Source of the DNA: DATKKG01 sp964475215
GTDB lineage: Archaea; Thermoproteota; Nitrososphaeria; Conexivisphaerales; DTJL01
DNA length: 33,230 nucleotides
Reading direction: 5' to 3'
NCBI GenBank assembly: GCA_964475215.1
Contig: CAYYVT010000150.1
Coordinates: 1-33,230 of the forward strand
Translations under genes and position numbers: made by a program
The notes under the pieces: generated by a model
What the model was told of the DNA's origin: nothing
The model's input: only the letters and a program-made list of their open reading frames with translations
Databases searched by the model: none
In this document: piece after piece, positions 23,225 through 30,698 of the stretch
Numbering within the stretch: position 1 is the first letter of the stretch
How the letters are laid out: each line of letters begins with the position of its first letter

Positions 23225-23227
23225 AAA
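23221..23227 (+). promoter_or_regulatory. TATA-like element for the CBS gene cluster
   Basis: TTAAAAA overlaps the rqcH stop codon and is centred 35 bp before the TTG at 23259. Confidence 0.45.
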
Positions 23228-23258
23228 GAGACCGCCACGAGTTACCCGCTGAGGCCAC

Positions 23259-23831
23259 TTGGCGCTGGAGAGGCGAATCCCGCTCACCATCTTCGTTCGG
23301 GAAGTGATGAACTCGCCACTCGTCTCTGGATCGAGCGAAGATACGATCTCCAGCCTTGCCAAGAAGATGGTTGAGTCCAAGGTTGGAAGCGTCGTCATCA
23401 TAGATGATGGCAAGGTCCGGGGGCTGGTCACCGATGGTGACATGGTCAAGAAGGTCGTCGCCATGGACCTTCGGCCGAGCGAAACCAGGGCCAGGGACGT
23501 GATGTCGGCCCCCCTTTACACCATAGATGCCTCGAAGGAAGTCACTGAAGCTGCCAGGATGATGCGCAAGCTCGGAATAAAGAGGCTGGGCGTCCTCCAC
23601 CGCAACAAGGTCGTAGGCATCATCTCGATGTCCGACGTGCTGAGCGTGACCCCCGAGCTCGTCGACATCGTATCGGAGAAGGCCAGGATACTCACCGGCG
23701 AGAGCCGTAGGACCCCCGGATTCGTTTCTGGCTACTGCGATTTGTGCAACCAGTGGTCGGATTACCTCCTCGAGATGGACGGAAGGTACATCTGCGAGGA
23801 ATGCAGCGCGGAGACGCCAGAGAAGCAGTAG
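23259..23831 (+). CDS. Tandem CBS-domain protein with C-terminal zinc ribbon
   Basis: A 190-aa protein with two CBS repeats (about 12-70 and 76-135; VREVMNSPLVSGSSEDTISS, GKVRGLVTDGDMVKKV, ARDVMSAPLYTIDASKEV, NKVVGIISMSDVL) that together usually bind an adenine nucleotide. A C-terminal C-x2-C...C-x2-C ribbon follows (C160, C163, C179, C182). CBS plus zinc ribbon suggests an energy-sensing regulator of a nucleic-acid or ribosomal process, but the partner is unknown. The start is TTG at 23259, matching the TATA-like element. It heads a likely operon with Mut7-C, AMMECR1 and glycosyltransferase genes. Confidence 0.87.
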   Translation: MALERRIPLTIFVREVMNSPLVSGSSEDTISSLAKKMVESKVGSVVIIDDGKVRGLVTDGDMVKKVVAMDLRPSETRARDVMSAPLYTIDASKEVTEAARMMRKLGIKRLGVLHRNKVVGIISMSDVLSVTPELVDIVSEKARILTGESRRTPGFVSGYCDLCNQWSDYLLEMDGRYICEECSAETPEKQ

Positions 23832-23859
23832 CGGAGACGTCATCCAGCGGAGGACGCAG

Positions 23860-24339
23860 TTGGCACCCAAGCTCGTCGCGGATGGGATGTTGGGCTCTCT
23901 TACGAGGAAGCTCAGGCTTTATGGACTGGACGTCCTATATTTTTCTGACCTGGAGGACGCCGAGCTCCTCGACAAGAGTAGAATAGAGGGGCGGACTCTC
24001 CTGACCTCCGACAGGGAGCTACACCGCCAGGCGCTGAAGAAGGGCATAGGTTGCATCTTGGTTTCGGCCAAGGGCGAGGTGGCCATGGCGGCCCAGGTCT
24101 TCGGAGGGCTGGGCATCTCACCCACCATGGAGGTTTCGTCGGCTAGGTGCCCCTCGTGCAATGGCGTGGTGGTCCCGGCTGAGACGGGCGAGGTGCTGGA
24201 TGCCGTGCCCGCCGGGGTCCTCTCCCGCCAGAAGAAGTTTTATCGGTGCTCGTCGTGCCATCACGTGTACTGGGAAGGGAGCCACTGGTTCCGCCTTTCC
24301 AGGTTCGACGAACAGGTGAAGGAGGCCATGAAGGCTTGA
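23860..24339 (+). CDS. Mut7-C RNase domain protein
   Basis: A 159-aa PIN-like nuclease-family protein. The N-terminus VADGMLGSLTRKLRLYGLDVLY is the Mut7-C signature (D8 as the first metal ligand), followed by RTLLTSDRELHRQA with further acidic residues. The C-terminal zinc ribbon (CPSCNG...CSSCHHVYWEG) completes the family layout. It is presumably a metal-dependent RNase; the substrate is unknown. The TTG at 23860 has GGAGGA six bases upstream. The stop overlaps the next start (TTGA). Confidence 0.88.
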   Translation: MAPKLVADGMLGSLTRKLRLYGLDVLYFSDLEDAELLDKSRIEGRTLLTSDRELHRQALKKGIGCILVSAKGEVAMAAQVFGGLGISPTMEVSSARCPSCNGVVVPAETGEVLDAVPAGVLSRQKKFYRCSSCHHVYWEGSHWFRLSRFDEQVKEAMKA

Positions 24340-24956
24340 CAGCGGAGGATTACTCCCTCGAGGAGGGGAGGTATCTGGTCCTGACGGCAAGGCGCACGGT
24401 GGAGTCCTTTCTCGGCATCAAGTCGAAGGAGGCCCTTCCTGAACCTCAGCGGAGATTTCAGGAGAAGCGAGGAGCCTTCGTCACCATCCGCACCTACCCG
24501 GGGGGTGATTTGCGCGGATGCATAGGGAGGCCTTACCCGAGCGAGCGGCTCGCCGATGCTGTAAGGAATTCGGCCATCGACGCGGCCTTCTCCGACCCGA
24601 GGTTCGATCCCGTCATCGCCGGCGAGCTTCCGAACCTGACCTTCGAAGTAAGCGTCCTAACACAGCCGTCGAAGGTATCGGTGGTTTCGCCCAAGGAATA
24701 TCGGGAGAAGGTGGTCATCGGGCGGGACGGCGTCATCGTCAGATGGATGAGAGGCTCGGGCCTCCTGCTCCCTCAGGTTCCGGTGGAGGAGAAGTGGGAC
24801 ATCGACACATACCTTTCATACGCCTGCATGAAAGCCGGGGCAACCCCCGACCTGTGGCTCTCCGGCCAAATCGAGCTCTCGACTTTCCAGGCCATCGTCT
24901 TCGAGGAGACGGCGCCAACCGGGCCGGTGAGGAAGTTATCCCTTGAGCCTTCGTGA
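24336..24956 (+). CDS. AMMECR1 family protein
   Basis: A 206-aa protein of the universally distributed AMMECR1 family, of unknown biochemical role. The diagnostic motif LRGCIGRPYP is present, with FVTIRTYPGGD before it, and FSDPRFDPVIAGELPNLTFE, KVVIGRDGVIV and GLLLPQVPVEEKWD after it. The TTG at 24336 overlaps the Mut7-C stop (TTGA) and has GGAGG about ten bases upstream. The frame stays open further upstream only inside Mut7-C. It overlaps the glycosyltransferase start by 14 bp. Confidence 0.92.
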   Translation: MTAEDYSLEEGRYLVLTARRTVESFLGIKSKEALPEPQRRFQEKRGAFVTIRTYPGGDLRGCIGRPYPSERLADAVRNSAIDAAFSDPRFDPVIAGELPNLTFEVSVLTQPSKVSVVSPKEYREKVVIGRDGVIVRWMRGSGLLLPQVPVEEKWDIDTYLSYACMKAGATPDLWLSGQIELSTFQAIVFEETAPTGPVRKLSLEPS

Positions 24957-26106
24957 CAGGGTGCACTTCGGGGCCTACGGCTCCGGTCTGGGCCACGTCG
25001 CCAGGTCCTCACTTGTCGCCCAGGCCCTCGCCAGCGATGCTGAATGTTACTTTACCTCCTGGGGGGAGGGCCTCGAATTCCTCAACAACGCCGGCCTTCC
25101 GTGCGCCGAGGTCCCGCCAGTGGACGTCGAATGGGGCGAAGCGGGGAGGATGGCGTTCAAGAGGACTCTCCGACGGTTCCCCTACGCATATGTCAACTTC
25201 GCCCGCCAGACCATGCTTGAGAGGGAGATCATGCTGAGGATGAGGCCGAAGCTGGTGCTTTCAGACTCCCGGCTCTCCTCGGTCATGGCGGCCTGGCTCT
25301 CGGGAATCCCCAGCGTTCTGGTCATCAACCAGCTGAGGATATCCCTGCCCCCCGTGGCCGGTGGCCTGAAGTTTCCCATCGAAAGGGTGTCCGCAGAGCT
25401 CCTCGCCCTGGCCTGGGACAGGAGCAGGATCATCCTCGCCCCCGACCTCCCGCCGCCCTACACGCTGTCCGAGCAGCAGCTTTGGAACGTCAAGGTCGCA
25501 GCGGGGAAGCTGAAGTATGTTGGATTCATGATCCGGGCAAAGGAGGTCTCCGCCGAGGCGAGAAGGGCCACGCGCTCCAAGTTCGCCTCGAGGAAGAAGC
25601 TCGTCTTCGCGCTCATCAGTGGGCCGAGGAACAGCCGATCCGGTCTCCTCCATCTCGTCAGGAAGGTCCTGCCCATCATAGGTGGCGACGTCAGCCTGGT
25701 GGTCTCCTTCGGCGACCCGACGGGCGACCCCCGCCCCCAGTTTCTGGAGGGGCTCACGCTCTTCGAGTGGTGCCCCATAAAGGACGAGCTCATGGCGGCG
25801 AGCGACCTCGTCATCGCCAGAGGGGGCCACACGACCATCGCGGAGGTGATGATGAGGGGGAGCCCCGGCCTCTTCATACCAATCCCGTATCACGGGGAGC
25901 AGTGGGGGAACGCCACCAAGGCGGAGAGGCTGGGCTTCGCCAGGGCCCTCAACCCCCTGACGGTAACCCCCCGACAGGCTGCCGAGGCCGTGTGCGAACT
26001 ATTGGAGGATGGCTCATATGAAAGCCGTGCCGCCGAAGTTCAGAAGGCGGCATTGGAGTCCGACGGCGTCGCGAACACCGTAGGAGTGCTAAGGGGCTAC
26101 CTCTAG
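24943..26106 (+). CDS. GT-B glycosyltransferase (MurG/GT28-like)
   Basis: A 387-aa cytoplasmic GT-B enzyme. The N-terminal HFGAYGSGLGHVARS loop (acceptor side) and the C-terminal donor-binding segment, with FEWCPIKDELMAASDLVIARGG, HTTIAEVMMRGSPGLFIPIP and HGEQWGNATKAERLGFA, are typical of the UDP-GlcNAc-type GT28 family. Archaeal members make surface glycans or glycolipids; this substrate cannot be predicted. The TTG at 24943 overlaps the AMMECR1 stop. It is the last gene of the CBS-Mut7-AMMECR1 cluster. Confidence 0.85.
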   Translation: MSLRDRVHFGAYGSGLGHVARSSLVAQALASDAECYFTSWGEGLEFLNNAGLPCAEVPPVDVEWGEAGRMAFKRTLRRFPYAYVNFARQTMLEREIMLRMRPKLVLSDSRLSSVMAAWLSGIPSVLVINQLRISLPPVAGGLKFPIERVSAELLALAWDRSRIILAPDLPPPYTLSEQQLWNVKVAAGKLKYVGFMIRAKEVSAEARRATRSKFASRKKLVFALISGPRNSRSGLLHLVRKVLPIIGGDVSLVVSFGDPTGDPRPQFLEGLTLFEWCPIKDELMAASDLVIARGGHTTIAEVMMRGSPGLFIPIPYHGEQWGNATKAERLGFARALNPLTVTPRQAAEAVCELLEDGSYESRAAEVQKAALESDGVANTVGVLRGYL

Positions 26107-26335
26107 CCTTCGGTCAGAAGAGGGGTTCATCCCGACGAAGCAGTCATTGGATGTCCACCGTGAAGGCCAGAAGCGGTTCGCCGCAACGAAGGCCCACCCC
26201 CGACGCCTTCGACCACACCTACGGGTCGTGATGGCTTGATCAAGGTTTCCAAGCCTCTCAAGTCGGGAGACGGCGGTGAAATCCTGAAGGTTTAAAACCA
26301 CCCCGCAGGGTAAGTTATGTCCTAGTTTGGTGAGA
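26107..26335. other. Intergenic region before asnS
   Basis: The longest untranslated gap besides the eS30 intron. It contains no convincing reading frame. The right part holds the asnS TATA-like element (26289-26298). A GTGATGG and a CTGA 50 bp apart resemble C and D boxes but lack C'/D' boxes and a closing stem. Confidence 0.4.
26289..26298 (+). promoter_or_regulatory. TATA-like element for asnS
   Basis: GGTTTAAAAC is centred 36-42 bp before the candidate GTG (26330) and ATG (26336) starts. Confidence 0.45.
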
Positions 26336-27643
26336 ATGACGAAAGAGGCCTGGCCGAAGAGAAGCCACACCGCCGCCGAGGCGCTGAGGGCTCCTGCCGG
26401 GACGACCGTTGAGCTTCTGGGGTGGGTGAGCGTCAGCAACGTCGTCGGAGGCCTCGTCTTCGTCAGGCTCAGGGACGGCTCTGGCTACATCCAGTTGGCC
26501 GCCAAGAAGGGGTCGGTCCCCGATTCCATCTGGGAGGAGGCCCGAGGCATCCCCATCGAGTCGGCGGTCTATGCGAAGGGGGTCCTGAAAGACGACCCAA
26601 GGGCCCCAGGTGGGAAGGAGGTCTCCCTGCACGACTTCAGGGTCATATCCTCGAGCGCGCCTTGGCCCATAACCCGCAGCGCCATCAGATCTCCCACCGC
26701 CCTTTATGACATGAGGCACCTGGCCATACGCGGCCCCAAGACCTCGGCCGTGCTCAGGATCAGGTCTAGGGTCATCGACCTGACCACTCAGTACTTCTTC
26801 AGGCGTGGATACACTCTCATACAGGCTCCCCTCCTGGTTAAGGCCGCCGTCGAGGGGGGTTCGACCCTCTTCCCCGTCAAGTACTTCGATCAAACTGCCT
26901 ACCTCAGCCAGAGCGCCCAGCTCTACGAGGAGGCCGCCATCTGCGCCTTCGAGAAGGTCTTCATCATGCAGCCGGCCTTCAGGGCCGAGAAGTCGAAGAC
27001 CAGCCGTCACCTCACCGAGTTCTGGATGATCGAGGCAGAGGTGGCTTTCATCGGGCTCCCTGAGCTCATGAAGGTGGAGGAGGAGCTGGTCACGGAGATA
27101 GCTTCTGGCGTGAAGGAGGGGTGCAAGCCCGAACTCCAGGTCCTCGGTAAGGCCGTCAAGGTCCCGGACTCGCCCTTCCCCAAGATAACCTATGACGAGG
27201 CGCTCAAGATCGCCCATCGGAAGGGCGTCTCCATGGAGTGGGGAGACGACCTTGGGACGGAGGCGGAGAACGTGGTCTCGATGGAGTTCGAAGCGCCCGT
27301 CTTCGTGACGGGCTACCCCGTGAAGGCAAGGAGCTTCTACCATGTGAGCGACCCAGCGAGGCCCGAGGCCACCATGAGCGCCGACCTCCTCGCTCCTGGC
27401 TACGGCGAGCTTGCGACGGGAGGCCAGAGGATCCATGAATACGACGTCCTTTACAAGAAGGTCCAGGACTTCGGCATCGACCCAGCCTCGATGACCTGGT
27501 ACCTCGAACTGAGGAAGTACGGCCTCCCTCCGCACTCCGGCTTCGGCATGGGCGTCGAGAGGGTCATGAGGTGGATGCTGGGCCTGAAGCACATCCGAAG
27601 CGCCTCCATCTTCCCCAGGACCATGAACCGACTCTTTCCGTGA
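26336..27643 (+). CDS. asnS: Asparaginyl-tRNA synthetase
   Basis: A 435-aa class IIb synthetase. The N-terminal OB-fold anticodon-binding domain (VELLGWVSVSNVVGGLVFVR) is followed by the catalytic domain. Motif 2 region reads FRAEKSKTSRHLTEFWMIEAE, where the Trp in TEFW favours AsnRS over AspRS. The ATP-binding end includes GYGELATGGQRIHEYDVL and motif 3 PHSGFGMGVERVMRWMLGL, then HIRSASIFPRTMNRLFP. The window does not show whether GatCAB is also present. ATG at 26336 is chosen; in-frame TTG 26327 and GTG 26330 are possible. Confidence 0.88.
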   Translation: MTKEAWPKRSHTAAEALRAPAGTTVELLGWVSVSNVVGGLVFVRLRDGSGYIQLAAKKGSVPDSIWEEARGIPIESAVYAKGVLKDDPRAPGGKEVSLHDFRVISSSAPWPITRSAIRSPTALYDMRHLAIRGPKTSAVLRIRSRVIDLTTQYFFRRGYTLIQAPLLVKAAVEGGSTLFPVKYFDQTAYLSQSAQLYEEAAICAFEKVFIMQPAFRAEKSKTSRHLTEFWMIEAEVAFIGLPELMKVEEELVTEIASGVKEGCKPELQVLGKAVKVPDSPFPKITYDEALKIAHRKGVSMEWGDDLGTEAENVVSMEFEAPVFVTGYPVKARSFYHVSDPARPEATMSADLLAPGYGELATGGQRIHEYDVLYKKVQDFGIDPASMTWYLELRKYGLPPHSGFGMGVERVMRWMLGLKHIRSASIFPRTMNRLFP

Positions 27644-27656
27644 GGCCGCCATACCC

Positions 27657-27663
27657 TTAATAA
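27657..27663 (+). promoter_or_regulatory. TATA-like element for radA
   Basis: TTAATAA is centred about 34 bp before the ATG at 27694. Confidence 0.5.
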
Positions 27664-27693
27664 CGCCTCACCGTTATCTCGCTTGGAATCGGA

Positions 27694-28716
27694 ATGGCCG
27701 TCGAACCCGATCTGGAGCTGGACACGCTAGAGGGCGTTGGCCCCGTCACTAAGCAGAAGCTTCACGAGGCTGGCATCTACAGCCTGATGGACCTGGCCGC
27801 CCGCGGGGTCGGGGACGTGGCCGACTGCCTGAACGGGGACACCGCCAAGGCCGCTGAGCTGATCAACAAGTCCAGGGCGAAGCTCATCGAGATGAACCTG
27901 CTTGAGAAGGACTTCATCTCCGCCAAGGAGCTCTACACTCGCAGGAAGAACATCGAGCGCATCAGCTGCGGTTCCAAGAACCTGGACGACCTCCTCGCCG
28001 GCGGGGTGGAGACCGGGGCCGTAACGGAGTTCTACGGTGAATTTGGGTCAGGTAAGAGTCAGATATGCCACACCCTCGCTGTGATGGTGCAGCAGCCGCA
28101 GGGGAAGGGCGGGCTGGAAGGAGGGGCTATATACGTCGACACCGAGGGGACCTTCAGGCCCGAGCGCATAGCGGAGATAGCCGAATCTCGCGGCTTCGAT
28201 GCGGCGGCCTCTTTGGACGGCATAATAGTCGCCAAGGCGTACAACAGCGCCCATCAGGAGCTCATCGTGAGGGAGCTGGGCTCCCTGATCGAGAAATCCA
28301 AAGTCAAGCTCGTCGTGATAGACTCGGCCGTCGCCCACTTCAGGGCTGAATACCTCGGCAGGGGCACGCTGGCCGAGAGGCAGCAGAGGCTCAACAAGTT
28401 CATGCACACCATACTTCGCTTGGCCGAGATCTACGGGATCGCCGTCGTCGTCACCAACCAGGTTCAGGCGGCCCCCGACTTCTTCTTCGGTGACCCGACC
28501 AGGGCCGTGGGAGGCCACGTCGTAGCCCACACGTCCACCTACAGGATATACCTCAGGAAGGCTTCAAAGAGCAGGGTGGCGAGGATGGTGGACTCTCCCT
28601 ACCATCCCGAAAGGGAGGTCGTCTTCATCATAAACGAGAAGGGCGTCGACGATCCCTCGGAGGAGGCTCCGAAGAGGAAGCCCGCGGCCGAGAAGAAGGC
28701 CGACATCAGCGCCTGA
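27694..28716 (+). CDS. radA: DNA repair and recombination protein RadA
   Basis: A 340-aa archaeal Rad51/RecA recombinase that forms filaments on ssDNA and drives strand exchange. The N-terminal helix-hairpin-helix domain (LEGVGPVTKQKLHEAG) is followed by the ATPase core: Walker A GEFGSGKSQ, DTEGTFRPERI with the catalytic Glu intact, Walker B KLVVIDSAVAHF, loop L1 (FRAEYLGRGTLAERQQ) and loop L2 after TNQVQAAPD. A short Lys/Glu/Ala-rich tail ends the protein. The last 11 bp overlap the convergent fibrillarin gene. Confidence 0.97.
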   Translation: MAVEPDLELDTLEGVGPVTKQKLHEAGIYSLMDLAARGVGDVADCLNGDTAKAAELINKSRAKLIEMNLLEKDFISAKELYTRRKNIERISCGSKNLDDLLAGGVETGAVTEFYGEFGSGKSQICHTLAVMVQQPQGKGGLEGGAIYVDTEGTFRPERIAEIAESRGFDAAASLDGIIVAKAYNSAHQELIVRELGSLIEKSKVKLVVIDSAVAHFRAEYLGRGTLAERQQRLNKFMHTILRLAEIYGIAVVVTNQVQAAPDFFFGDPTRAVGGHVVAHTSTYRIYLRKASKSRVARMVDSPYHPEREVVFIINEKGVDDPSEEAPKRKPAAEKKADISA

Positions 28717-29389
28717 GAGCGAAAATCATCCCGTGGTCCTTGTCGAAGGGGTCCAACTCCATGGTCTGGAGGACCTCCAGGCCTTCTAGGCGGACCTTCT
28801 CGGCTTCCTCACTGACTATCTGAGAAGGGTCGCGGGTGGAGTCGATGCTCCTGGCCTTCACCACCAGGAGGAGGTGTCCCCTTTTCAGGTATCTCCGGCA
28901 GTTCGCCAGCGCGATGGGGGTCTGGTCGGGCTGGGCGATGTCGCAGTAGACCAGGTCCACTTGGCCGAAAATCACCCTGTAGGCGTCGACGTTCCTGGCG
29001 TCTTCGATGATCGGCACCACATTCCTGCGGTACCTGACGACGTTCTCGAGAAGCTCGCGGGCGACCCTGTGGGCCACCTCCACGGCGAAGACGAGGCCCT
29101 TGTCCCCAACTATGTCGGAGACGTGGCTCACCGTCGTGCCAGTGGAGGCGCCCAAATAGAGGACCCTGGCCCCCTTCGTGACGGGCATGGGCTCTAGCCC
29201 CTTCAATAGCGCTGCCGAGAGCTTGCTCCTGTAGGGGTCCCATACCCTGTACTCCTTCCCGTCGCCCTTCAGGATGAGCTCGCCATAGACGGACCTGCCG
29301 GGGGCGAGGTTCACCGTGGCCGGCCAGCGTTTCTCCCGAAGGCGAGCCCAGTAGAGGCCATCAGCGTGGGCGTCCGGCTCTAAAGTCAT
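28706..29389 (-). CDS. flpA: Fibrillarin-like rRNA/tRNA 2'-O-methyltransferase
   Basis: A 227-aa catalytic subunit of box C/D RNPs. The SAM site LYLGASTGTTVSHVSD, EVAHRVARELL, IIEDARNVDAYR and VYCDIAQPDQTPI are all canonical, as are VKARSIDSTRDP and DPFDKDHGMI at the C-terminus. Like other archaeal forms it lacks the eukaryotic Gly-Arg-rich N-terminus. An ATG nine codons upstream is in frame; I use ATG 29389 because TLEPDAHADGLYW begins the conserved region and gives the usual length. It overlaps the end of nop5 by 29 bp. Confidence 0.95.
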   Translation of the reverse strand: MTLEPDAHADGLYWARLREKRWPATVNLAPGRSVYGELILKGDGKEYRVWDPYRSKLSAALLKGLEPMPVTKGARVLYLGASTGTTVSHVSDIVGDKGLVFAVEVAHRVARELLENVVRYRRNVVPIIEDARNVDAYRVIFGQVDLVYCDIAQPDQTPIALANCRRYLKRGHLLLVVKARSIDSTRDPSQIVSEEAEKVRLEGLEVLQTMELDPFDKDHGMIFALRR

Positions 29390-30644
29390 CCCTGCCTCTG
29401 CCGCGATACCCGCCACGGCCCCTGCCCTCGTGCTTCCCCCTATAGCCCCTCTCCTCCCTCCTCCTCTCCGGCTCCTTCCGAGGCTGACCCGGCTTGGGCT
29501 CAGGGTACTTCTTCTTGATCTCCTCCAGCTTGGCGTTCATCTTGTCCACGAGCTGCTGGTTGAGCTTCCCCGTGTAGTAGTCCACCCTGGCGGCCAGGGC
29601 GAGCTTCGCGCCCAGCAGCCTTGCTATCTTCCCCCTCTGCCAGATCGGGGCCGCGTGGATCGCCGGATGCTGGAAGATGATGCCGTGCTTCGGGGGCCTC
29701 CCCCCTGTCTTGAGAGCCCTGAAGAGGGCCTTCTCCGCCCCCAGGACCTGCACGGTTGAAGCTGGCATCTCCGCCATTCGCTTGAGCGAGCCCGCCTTGG
29801 CGATGAGCCTCGCGCCGATCCCCGCCCCCGCCATGGCAGTCAGGTTGGGGCAGAGCTTGCCCATGTTCCTCTCGACGTGGCGGAGCATCTTGTCGCGGAG
29901 CTTCCCGGTGGACACCGCCTCTGACGCGAGAAGCAGAAGGGCGTCCAGGTCCTCGGGCCTCAGGTCGCCCCCCTTGGACTTCGCCGCCGCCTCCACGATG
30001 GCCGCGACCTTGGCCTCGCTGAACCCCGTGGGCGCCAGCTTCTCCGGGGTGAAGTTGGACCTGAGGCCTACGTCGGAGACTATCCTGCAGTAGGCGATAG
30101 GGTCCTGAACGAGTGCGTCCAGCTCGGGGAAGTGGAGGCCGTACCACTCCCTGACCCTCATGGCCTCAAGGTTGGAGACCTTATCCAGCTCGTCCACGCT
30201 GTCGATGGACTGCACTATCTGCAGGTCTGGATGGGCTGCCGCCTCCCTGATCTTCTCCTCGCTGTCCTTGACGGCGAACTCCCTGATTATCTCGAGGACC
30301 TCTTCGGCGCTGTAGGCTAGCCCCGCCTTCACCATTATCATGTCCTTGACGGACTCGAGGTTCTCCCTGTCCTCGGGCTTGACGACGACCCTGAGCCCCT
30401 TCTCTTCGGCGAGGGGCCCCAGCTCCGGGTAGGGGACCACAAGCTCTTCGACGCCCTTCGATCTTGCGGCCTCCACTATGGTTTCGAACTCCTCTACGCT
30501 CAGTCCGATGCTGAGCGACTTGAACTTCGAATAGAGGTCATCTTGGAAACGCGCCGCGGCCATGGGCTCGCCCTTTTCGTCGAGGAGGGCCAGCCCGGCT
30601 TCGCAAAGGAAGAGCCTAGCCTTCAATCCAATCCAGCCCACCAT
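29361..30644 (-). CDS. nop5: Box C/D RNP scaffold protein Nop5 (Nop56/58 family)
   Basis: A 427-aa scaffold that bridges fibrillarin and L7Ae on C/D sRNA. The N-terminal fibrillarin-binding domain (~1-115), coiled coil (~120-230) and Nop domain (NLTAMAGAGIGARLIAKAGSL, STVQVLGAEKALFRALKTGG, PPKHGIIFQHPAI, RGKIARLLGAKLALAARVDY) are all present. The tail is unusual: an Arg/Gly-rich stretch (RGRGGYRGRGRDDFRAGRPR) in place of a plain Lys/Glu tail. The frame is open 84 codons further upstream, but that part is not family-like. ATG 30644 has GGAGG (30652-30656) seven bases away and begins MVGWIGLKARLF. Confidence 0.94.
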   Translation of the reverse strand: MVGWIGLKARLFLCEAGLALLDEKGEPMAAARFQDDLYSKFKSLSIGLSVEEFETIVEAARSKGVEELVVPYPELGPLAEEKGLRVVVKPEDRENLESVKDMIMVKAGLAYSAEEVLEIIREFAVKDSEEKIREAAAHPDLQIVQSIDSVDELDKVSNLEAMRVREWYGLHFPELDALVQDPIAYCRIVSDVGLRSNFTPEKLAPTGFSEAKVAAIVEAAAKSKGGDLRPEDLDALLLLASEAVSTGKLRDKMLRHVERNMGKLCPNLTAMAGAGIGARLIAKAGSLKRMAEMPASTVQVLGAEKALFRALKTGGRPPKHGIIFQHPAIHAAPIWQRGKIARLLGAKLALAARVDYYTGKLNQQLVDKMNAKLEEIKKKYPEPKPGQPRKEPERRREERGYRGKHEGRGRGGYRGRGRDDFRAGRPR

Positions 30645-30651
30645 GGTACCC

Positions 30652-30692
30652 CCTCCCTCGTTTAAAAGTCTGGCCGGAGGGGTCGTTAAATA
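30652..30692. promoter_or_regulatory. Interlocked divergent promoters of nop5 and eS30
   Basis: TTTAAAA (30661-30667, plus) is centred 35 bp before the eS30 ATG at 30699. TTAAATA (30686-30692, read as TATTTAA on the minus strand) is centred 45 bp before the nop5 ATG and would give a ~19-nt leader containing GGAGG at 30652-30656. Each TATA box sits at the other promoter's expected start site. Confidence 0.45.
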
Positions 30693-30698
30693 CTGTCC

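Noticed and set aside
26228..26288. Possible C/D box sRNA before asnS
   Set aside because: A GTGATGG and a CTGA are present, but there are no C'/D' boxes, no terminal stem and no clear guide.
26315..27652. 445-codon minus-strand open frame opposite asnS
   Set aside because: asnS has every family motif; the antisense frame is a by-product of G+C-rich codon use. The same holds for 16647-17771 opposite pyrG and 7546-8556 opposite tfb/gar1.
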